DNA from: a virus
Length of the DNA: 27,420 nucleotides
Virus record (IMG/VR): IMGVR_UViG_3300050132_000508
Coordinates: 1 to 27,420 of that record
Strand: one strand, 5' to 3'
Made by a program: the position numbers and the translations under genes. Shown here piece after piece: positions 9,001 through 13,900 of this stretch. The notes beneath the pieces were generated by a model. The model did not search any database and was not told the DNA's origin. It worked only from the letters and a program-made list of their open reading frames with translations. Numbering within the stretch: the stretch's first letter is position 1; each line of letters starts with the position of its first letter.

Positions 9001-10611
9001 GGCTTCGGCCTGATAGTTCTTTTCCGGTTTGCTGCGGGCAGCGGAAAATGCGGCTTCCATGTTGGCCTCTTCCGCCGCCGTCAAGCGCTGCAAGAACAGG
9101 ATATCGGTCACAACTTCGGTGCGCGCATTCTCTTTGAAGGCGCTATCGGGCAAGCGGATCGCGGCCAGTAGCTTGGCTTTCGCTGCCAGCATGTTGCGCG
9201 CGGTTGCATCCATTGCGTCGAGCAGGTAGCGCGAGACAACCTGAACCTGCAAACCACCAGGCTTCACGGCATCGAGCGCGGCCAGGAAGAATTGATTATG
9301 GATCGACAGGCGGTTCAATTCAGGCTTGAACTGGAAGCGCAGCGATTGATTGCCGAATGGCGGATTGCCGATACTCAGGTCGAAGCTGCCATCGGACAGC
9401 GGCACATTCTGGAAGCCGCTATTCAATACGGTTTCCTGTGGGTAGAGCGCTTGCGCGATACGCGAGGTCAGGCTGTCGTATTCGACGCCAATAAACTTCG
9501 TGCTGTGCGCCAAGTCTTCAGGGATCAATCCAAGGAAATTACCCGTACCCATTGACGACTCAAGCGTCAAACCGCCTTGGAAACCAAGACGACGCGCCGC
9601 GTCCCACATGCTTTGCACGATGGTTTGCGACGTGTAGTGCGAGTCGAGCGTCGAGCGCGAAGCAAGTTGCTGCTCGGCAGGCGTCAACAGGCTGGCCAGT
9701 TCAGGTCCGCGCGTTTTCCATGCGTCCTTATAGTCGCCAGTCAGCGGGTCCGGGAAGGCGTTTGCCAATCCGCCCCAACCGACATAGCGCGCAAGAATGC
9801 CTTGCTCGGTCGGCGTGGCGCGGCGATTTTCTTCCTCGATCTGCTTGAGCGTGCGGATCGCCAGCAGGTTATCGTTGAATTTCTCAACTTCGCCGCCTTT
9901 TCCAAGGCGCAAATCGTCGGTAATACGGAAATTTTGCGCCGGAATGCTCGGCGCGTTGCTTGCTGTGGGGGTCGGCGTTAAGTCGGTTCTACTGCGTTCT
10001 CCGGGTCTTGCGGATCGTACATCATTTCCTGATACTTCTTCTCCGCTGCCGCGCGCTCCACTTCCTCCCAGTCGTCCGGGTTCGGCTCCTCCGGTGGTAG
10101 CAGGATATACCTCTTCAGCGCCACTTCCTCCGCTTCGTGCGCCCGGTACCCCTGCTGAATCAAGTCCGATATCTCGTTGAACGCCTTCGACGCTGCCGTC
10201 TGAATGGCCTCCCCCAGTTCTCCGTCCTTCTTCAGTTCCGCCGTTTTCTCCGGGAGCCACTGCGCCCAGTGTTCCCGCGCCATCATCGCTAATGTCGTTC
10301 TGTCCATTGCCGCCGCCATTTTTTACGCCCCTTTCAAGTGTATCTGAATTGTCAGGAATTACAAAATTACTAATCGCAGGCGCAAAATCGCCCCAGTCAA
10401 CGGCATGGCCGTCTTTCTCGGCAATCGCATTGATCTGTGCCACGATGCCGGCGCGTTCGTCGTGCGCGTCCTTCAGCATCAAATTCGCGGCCGTCAAATA
10501 CGCCGCCGCTTTCGTGACGCCATCCGTTTCCATTACCTCGGCAACCCGCTCCTTGAGTGCCGCCATTTCGGACTTCGGATAAGATGCCAAACAGGTCGAG
10601 GGAGAAGCCAT
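1..10611 (-). CDS. Giant polyvalent protein: DarB-like N6-adenine methylase + SNF2 helicase + zincin + PLxRFG-type C-terminus (3536 aa)
   Basis: The sequence is complete: ATG at 10611 behind an AAGGT Shine-Dalgarno, TAA at 1-3. Visible parts are: a 97-residue helical N-terminus; a Gly/Ser-rich linker (about 98-212) that overlaps a nested gene; the DarB-type YVGWGG motif (about 274); methylase motif I (GTGNF, about 352) and NPPF (416-419), the N6-adenine catalytic motif; a helicase with Walker A GAGKT (1138-1142), DESH (1307-1310) and QREGRIIRQGN (1702-1712); a zincin-like HELYGH (2234-2239); a possible GNAT-like fold (about 2475-2525); PLSRYG (2865-2870), matching the PLxRFG family; and a hydrophobic segment near 3250-3270. 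Such polyvalent proteins, including P1 DarB, are known to be delivered with phage DNA and to act against restriction. Its position after the ejection-protein genes supports virion packaging here, but that is inference. The GNAT call is the weakest. Confidence 0.9.
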   Translation of the reverse strand: MASPSTCLASYPKSEMAALKERVAEVMETDGVTKAAAYLTAANLMLKDAHDERAGIVAQINAIAEKDGHAVDWGDFAPAISNFVIPDNSDTLERGVKNGGGNGQNDISDDGAGTLGAVAPGENGGTEEGRRTGGGHSDGSVEGVQRDIGLDSAGVPGARSGGSGAEEVYPATTGGAEPGRLGGSGARGSGEEVSGNDVRSARPGERSRTDLTPTPTASNAPSIPAQNFRITDDLRLGKGGEVEKFNDNLLAIRTLKQIEEENRRATPTEQGILARYVGWGGLANAFPDPLTGDYKDAWKTRGPELASLLTPAEQQLASRSTLDSHYTSQTIVQSMWDAARRLGFQGGLTLESSMGTGNFLGLIPEDLAHSTKFIGVEYDSLTSRIAQALYPQETVLNSGFQNVPLSDGSFDLSIGNPPFGNQSLRFQFKPELNRLSIHNQFFLAALDAVKPGGLQVQVVSRYLLDAMDATARNMLAAKAKLLAAIRLPDSAFKENARTEVVTDILFLQRLTAAEEANMEAAFSAARSKPEKNYQAEAERRALAGQIPAWVNSAKVSDPLGGEPMQVNSYFKANPHMIMGSLERSGSMQHGNDITVRPDKGGDLAGMLKTAVATLPENVMAQHQSAIDASISRHKAMSDSLHIALEGHEQGAIQLANDGSMQQVIERETPEGDFELTKRALSPASPWAPDLLMNSEGKWYKVEPVLDADGKNVKIMKGDVPTNRNLYERKVFANESDIPAGALLGEARFGRLKELVGMRDILKNQLMLEAEDAPAKMIEANRKTLNSAYKKFIDGNGFISEQSNSALVQNMPDGALVQALENGYRPAISKAKAEKMGEKAREATANPAPILSERVINKYIPPTEATSHADALSIVMAESGRVDMDRIASLLGLPKETVSGEMLNADKPLVFTDPETGDIVTRNEYLSGQVVRKLEAARNAGLPQNVRALTEIQPEPWGAEHVTPILGAAWIPPKHYKEFIDHISGGKDSRVQFSALTNSYSIDNKANFRANEEEWGTSRMPSTALINDLLNSRATKVVDHDSDGKAHINQEETALAALKSKAIVAEFNDWVFKDADRRNELVSMFNDKFNTVVNRQHDGSHLILPGKVPDSVIEMRRHQKNAIWRGIAERYMLLDHAVGAGKTFTMIARAMERRRMGLSQKPLIVVPNHMIGQFTADIYRLYPGAKVLAAGKADFEKSKRRKLFAKIATGDHDIVLIPHSSFFFIPISPETEGRYLNGELEAAEAAIKDAQEAADDSGVTSYRKPFGVKEAERLRDKITARMDMIKGADSKDRLLTFEQMGVDDLSIDESHEFKNLFYSSRLTGVKGMGNKAGSQKAFDLYNKVRVLGETPTGAVTFSTGTPVSNSAVEMYTMMRYLAADKLKELGLDHFDAWRAQFVSTDAGWEPNETGRLKEVNRLGRTWSNMRSLMDLYNGFTDSVSNDDIKKSYSEDHNGEEFPIPKVVGGDRESVVIQPTEAQVSLLGDIISGFDGLPGIQDPRERNIQRLKLMDRARKVSLDVRAVDPSNPSDEKGGKLDEVAQQVHALYQQWHADRGTQLVFLDRSVPKAKEDATVLKNYDALLAQQSKALGNGDDEALRRVGESLEQYDPNAMEEMRLAQNGGWNAYQQIKDNLVKLGIPDGEVRFIQEANNDAQKQAMFDSVNDGTTRVLIGSTPRMGAGTNVQKRLVGLHHVDVTWKPSDIEQREGRIIRQGNMLLDKYGMDKFAVAIKAYATERTIDAKMWSLNSSKLKMINGIRKYDGAFSMDFEDNESVSMAELAALASGDPMLLERVKLMSEIDSLELLKRQHARKEWGIISQIEDAQRSIARLPADIAAQRADLDLLHRAFTDQSDKIAGRNIEVEGKTYHTSEEAKKAAYEAQKSQQAGDDDAKFSIAINGKRKASQNSYMEEISHVFGDSADFEMTMNDDQYIGRTDAARYIAEQAAQKSIDLTKEKEVTQQLGTYLGMPLEATYNKTFAGDFMTTLAVLRPDGSTLASGQTNPLQAYSTSGMRAAISTLDNHLDINGRRGNVSYAEERLKNAKAGLPDLEARKGGQFAKQGELDAKNARLEEVIHELSQDKTARAIDGDPLENDVALPEVTDAQQAAAQNEGVNASGNTEGSDSLAQEVGEGKVFFSRAAPEDAKESGVTPGSNRVVVSQADADRVVGNVVRGFRDGLTGTSIRVVDNFYDLPKVIVDAAIHDKAENAIEGARHDNVVYVIRDKHATPEQFEKTLLHELYGHQGLSKLFGQRVEERMNDLFHAIGGMKGLNDIVNRHKIDLSEYATNLANDDSKTDAAKIDEIMQEMLAHIAEARPTLKTKVQAILGMVRSWLRGHGFSALSNGTDADLYYLLQQSREALADKMSPSSNGITFSRSASNGNPSLSDYYNSMGIKDGATPAQVGQYQIETEWKNVGTDKRTGFPTWSSDNVSLENPRDVTYSHDVFYAAPDGMRAVKYDILNPDGNKVGYTVLELDGSMPTRLLDIQIDKSEQGKNYAQNTVAAVAADAGELGVWHVIPSAEGWWEGNGLRKIDAYDGTITFKDYADARAGRENQSSLGEGISTDNSAVNFKRTIGSTLAQAGNSIKDVRLPADYIVGDLFNDSGKLGWWHKTIGTQFNLAKQEPLFGKVYDRVQNFIGDVSMYANEAANLAPTIIPKLEQMSDIWKKSPLSPADTRAIAAPIFEGTLTWARGVDGKALKLADLEEAAKTLSVDQKAQILLRKGVIDDEQNKRWMEGKQDNYDATINDQFEQSELRGGIVWTPAELREKFGLTDKQIGLYQEFRAATDLSITNLAISDMVKFGGQDAKGMNDAMIATGSVAKASELLRDHFMQLAKTDPAREAAHLDTADQMIVKADKAQNLIDRGYAPLSRYGDYTVYVTQGGEEKYFGMFEDKMEAAKMARQMRANYPDATITHGTMSKESYKLFQGVSPETVELFGAMLGLDSKDAAGNEAYQSYLKLAKNNRSAMKRLIQRKGIAGFSEDSARVLAGFLYSNSKLTSMNAHMGELNDAIEAIPKTQGELKDAAVKLAEHIKNPQGGGSALGGLMFAQYLGGSVASAMVNLTQPFTMTFPYLSQYGGAGKSAARMLDAVRLAGKKSTGDAKLDAALKWATEEGIVSPQEIHQLKAQANGKGVLQSGDGTMLGDTKAALSNTMSKINLGWGKLFSMAELTNRRVTFIAGYNTAIKEGIANPEKFAAEAVAATQGVYNAGNKPAWGRSTLGGLAMTFKQFSISNIELLSRMATAGEPGSPERAAGRKGALTMVAVMLLMGGANGLPFEQDMEDVLDGILQRMGYNFSTKRAKQEFLINTLGQDGSDIALRGLSGLPGVPIDIAGRFSLGKLVPGTGLLTKKDSHASDVAELFGPVADVAKRAFDASNKLVDGKFMDAATEVTPASIRNIIKGADMMNTGTYRDDRGYKVNAVTPIESAMKMVGFQPNSTAHVQDAKGQALDVIGQTRMESKDIQEQWAQGLASGDRDMVANARKARDDWNAKNPDTPIIISMPSVIKRVQEMRMSALDRTQKTAPKALKAAVHRELSQV
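9978..10319 (-). CDS. Nested small phage protein overprinted in the +1 frame of the giant gene (113 aa)
   Basis: This frame lies wholly inside the 3536-aa gene, shifted +1, opposite its Gly/Ser-rich linker (residues about 98-212). The ATG at 10319 follows a strong Shine-Dalgarno (AAAGGGG, about 7 bases upstream), and the frame ends in TAA at 9978. The product is acidic and helical with balanced globular composition, with segments such as AREHWAQWLPEKTAELK and a YILLPPEE motif. Chance +1 frames in this window are instead Arg/Ser/Pro-rich. It resembles, from memory, a family of small phage proteins with a W-LP-AELK start and an LLPPE end, often found close to such giant genes. No function is known to me. 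The overlapped frame looks like the passive partner, being low-complexity Gly/Ser. I regard this as a real gene, though expression is not proven. Confidence 0.75.
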   Translation of the reverse strand: MAAAMDRTTLAMMAREHWAQWLPEKTAELKKDGELGEAIQTAASKAFNEISDLIQQGYRAHEAEEVALKRYILLPPEEPNPDDWEEVERAAAEKKYQEMMYDPQDPENAVEPT

Positions 10612-10677
10612 GTACGTTACCTTGCCAGTAAAAATGCGATGATCAGTGCGGACATTCCCGCGTCAATAAAACTCGGT

Positions 10678-10950
10678 TCAATTTGCGTGGGATTGTAGGC
10701 ATTGAGTCAGGATTTCACGCATCAAATTGCAAAATTCTTTTTGCTGCGCCGTCGAATCGTTGATTGCCGCTGCAATAAGGCGCAGTGACGCGCCGATATC
10801 GTCGCCTTTCTGCGGCTCTGGTCCGTCCGGTTCGGACGTTTCCGGGCGGTTGAGCGGCGACATCTTGTGAACGCGCCGGCCATCCTCTTCGCGGATCACG
10901 CCGTCGCGCGCCATTTCGTCAATTTCAGACTGGGATAACTTGAGCGCCAT
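10678..10950 (-). CDS. Small hypothetical phage protein (90 aa)
   Basis: I do not recognise a family. The start at 10950 lies 3 bases after the stop of the 1669-aa gene and has a good Shine-Dalgarno (AAAGGG, about 7 bases upstream), so it is probably translated from the same message. The protein is hydrophilic and has two parts. The first half contains a short helix and the segment IREEDGRRVHKMSPLNRPE. The second half is a predicted amphipathic helix ending in a Cys-containing tail (MREILTQCLQSHAN). The 3' end of the gene coincides with a sequence element that recurs upstream of the SET gene. Its position between two large putatively injected proteins suggests a structural or accessory role, but nothing in the sequence shows which. 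Confidence 0.8.
   Translation of the reverse strand: MALKLSQSEIDEMARDGVIREEDGRRVHKMSPLNRPETSEPDGPEPQKGDDIGASLRLIAAAINDSTAQQKEFCNLMREILTQCLQSHAN
10684..10716 (-). promoter_or_regulatory. Conserved intergenic element, copy 1 (upstream of the giant gene)
   Basis: Positions 10684-10710 match 19821-19847 at 25 of 27 bases, and a looser match continues to 10716. On the minus strand the core contains AATGCCTACAATCCC, with a TACAAT that could be a -10 box. No convincing -35 lies 16-18 bases upstream. The copy overlaps the last codons of the 90-aa gene and lies about 75 bases before the giant's ATG. A promoter or a binding site for a phage regulator is the likeliest reading. Confidence 0.5.
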
Positions 10951-10953
10951 TTC

Positions 10954-13900
10954 TTACCCTTTCATACAGGCGATCAAGTCTTCCAGAGACTTGATACGGT
11001 CGGAAACATCGCGCATGGCGACGCTGGCCGCGACACTCATGCGCGCTGACTTGCCGGTATCGGCATTCTTGACATCGACGGCGATGCGAATTTCAGACAA
11101 TGGCTTGCGCGGCAGTTCCGGTTCCGGCGTTGTAGTCGGCGCATCCTTACCGAACAGGTGCGCGGCGTCGGCATCGCTGACCATCGTTTGCCCGTTGGCC
11201 TTAGCCGCCGCCAGTTCGCGCTCATGCTCGATCTGATCGGCTGCAGCCTGATCGGTGCTGATCAGTTTGTCGCCATCGCCGCGTGTGGCTTCCGCCGATT
11301 CGCCCAGGCGCGTCAGTGCAACCTCGGCATATTTACGCCCCACCTTGTCGAGCGGGTAATAGCGGTCGGTTTCATGATTGACCAGCGCATATTTGGGAAC
11401 GGCAGACTTGGAAATGTTCTCGATCGACGTGAAGCCCTCGGAAATCTGGCGATCGATCACATCCTTGCCGGAAACGAGGGTCTTATCCTCGGCGCTGGTC
11501 TGGAATTGTTGATTGTCGGCGTTGCGTTCGGCATCGGCGGCGTGTTCAGCCGTTTGCTTTGCCTTCAGTAGCGCAGCCTGGGCTTCGTTGTGCGCCTTGT
11601 CCTGTTCCGGCGTGACGCCGGCCCATTCCTTGAGCGCTTCCCATGACGCGCCCTGCGCTTTCGGCAATTTGACGCCTGTGAACTCGGCAAAAACCTTTTT
11701 ACTTTTGTCGTTCAAGCCGTTGGTGATCCACTTCAGGCGATAGGCATCCTTGCTGATCAGATCATCGGCGAAACGGTAATGAAACTCCGTCGATACCGGG
11801 CTTACGCCGTCGCGCCCCTCGGCCAGCAGTTGCGCATAGCGCGCGGCGATCACGTTGCGGTCAAGCGGCTTGTCGCCATCCTGCTCGGCCTTGATTTCGT
11901 CTGCGGTCGGCGCGGTTTCTTCTTTGGCTTTCGGCTCGGTTAAGCCACGCAGTGCAATTTCCTTGGCGATCGGCTTTTCACGCTTCGGCAATGTATCCTT
12001 GGCCTGCCACAGTTGATCGTCGCTCATGTCCTTGACCGACAGGCGGTTCAATTCCTGCGCGGTCAGCGCTGGCGCGGCCGGCTCGTCGCTGGCAGCGGTC
12101 GGCTCCTTGCCGGATTTAATATCGGGCTGCGCTTTTTCAGGCTCCGAACGGTCATTCTTTGAGAACTCATCATCGGGTTCTACGATAACCTTGTCGGGCC
12201 GTTCAAATGCCCGCTCGCCATCCCATTCCTGGTAATGTAAGATAGGCTTTCCATCGCCATCCGTCTTCACGCTCGATACCTCGGCGCTCCTTCCGCTGGA
12301 AGTGGTAACAGTGTCGCCAATATGGATAGGCAATCCGTTCTTGTCCTTCGCAATCGGGGCCAGCGTTTGATTTTTGTTCGTGTCGATGGCCGGCGCAGCA
12401 ACAGGAGCCGCTTCTGTCGGCTTTGCTGGCGCTGCATACGCAGTCACATCGTCCGGGTGCGTGTTTGCTACGTCGGATTCGCTATCGGTGCCTTCGTGAA
12501 ACTCGGCAATCGCGTTGTACGCGGCTTTCCATTGGCGCGGGCTGATCTTGTCAACGTGCGGCGCAACCGCAGGGTTAGCGCGCATCAACTTGGATGCCTG
12601 CGATACCGCCTGCTGAAGCGAGCGAGCGCCCTTGCGCACCAATAACTCAATAACCTTTGACAGCGCCGGCAGGAGCGCGCCAGCGGTATGCTGCTGGCCG
12701 GTGATATTCAGCTTTGCGCCGAATACGTCGCCCAATACATCGCCCAGGTGCGACATTGCATCCGACATTTCATTGTCAAAGGCGATATCTTCGGCTGATT
12801 TTTCCGGCGTTGAATCCGGTCCAGTCCGCTTTTCCAGTTCTGCGGCACTTGCTGCCGCTTTATCCTGTTCCGACCATTTCGCGGCCAGTTGCTCCATGCC
12901 CTTGTCATGTTCCGCTATGCGCTGCTTTTCCGAGTCGCGTTCAGCCTTCAGGCGGCGTGCTTTTTCCAGGCCGGGAGGAGCAGCTATAGCCTGATGAAAA
13001 TCGGTCGTGACCGCTTCCTCCGGCGCATTTTTTGCGATTGGCTGCTTGGTCTTGCCATCCTTCAGCCATGCCTTGAAATCGTCCATCGACGTTTCGGTGA
13101 TCTGCTTGCCCCCCCTCCAATTGGCGTCATAGTTCGACTGGTAGGCGTCGCGCGCCTGCTGCATCGTGTCGAAGCCAAGCATGACCTTATGTTCGTCTGG
13201 CTTGCCGGTGTCCGGGTTGACCTGATCGACAACGAAAACCTTCTTGCTGTCTTCATTCTTGCCAATAAAGGTGTCGATATGGTCTTTGTCCATACCGACC
13301 GTACCCTTGATGTAGCCATAGTGCTGCTGCATCGTGGTTTCCCACGGCGTTCCATCGCGCGCAATGCCCGAGCGGGTCGAGCCGGCAGGATTCTCGATCG
13401 AGATATCCATACCATCGAAGCGAACATGGCCCTTGGCATAGTTGCCGGCCTCCTTTTGCGCTTCCGTTGGCTGCGCAAGATCGTTATGCGGCGAGGTTGC
13501 TGCTGCGTGCGCGGCGAGGTCGAGCGTACTTAATGGCGCTTTTTTCGCCTCGGCTTCAACATGATCGCTAGTACCGCCAGGTCGTGCAAGTCCATCAACC
13601 GCTGCTTCGTTACCGCTTCCGGCCGGAACATGACGCTCAATTCTGCTTGCGTAGTCAACTCCGCCTTGATCATTTTTCCCTGCAATTCCGGCGTCCAGAT
13701 TACCGGATCGTACATTTCCATTGACATCGCGCGCCTTGATTGCTTGTTGGTAATAGGATTTCTGCCCATCGTTGAGCTTGAAAATCTTGGTTGACCCAGG
13801 CTTGTGCAGGATATTGCCGGCCGGCGTCTTCAGGCGCATGCCTTGGGCGATCGCCGTGTCCACGGCGTCGGTGTTGGCTTTGCCGGCGCGAGCGCGTACC

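Noticed and set aside
13062-13478. Minus-strand out-of-frame open frame (138 codons) across the pyrophosphatase-like domain
   Set aside because: Very rich in Arg and Ser, as chance frames in GC-rich DNA are, and opposite a conserved domain.
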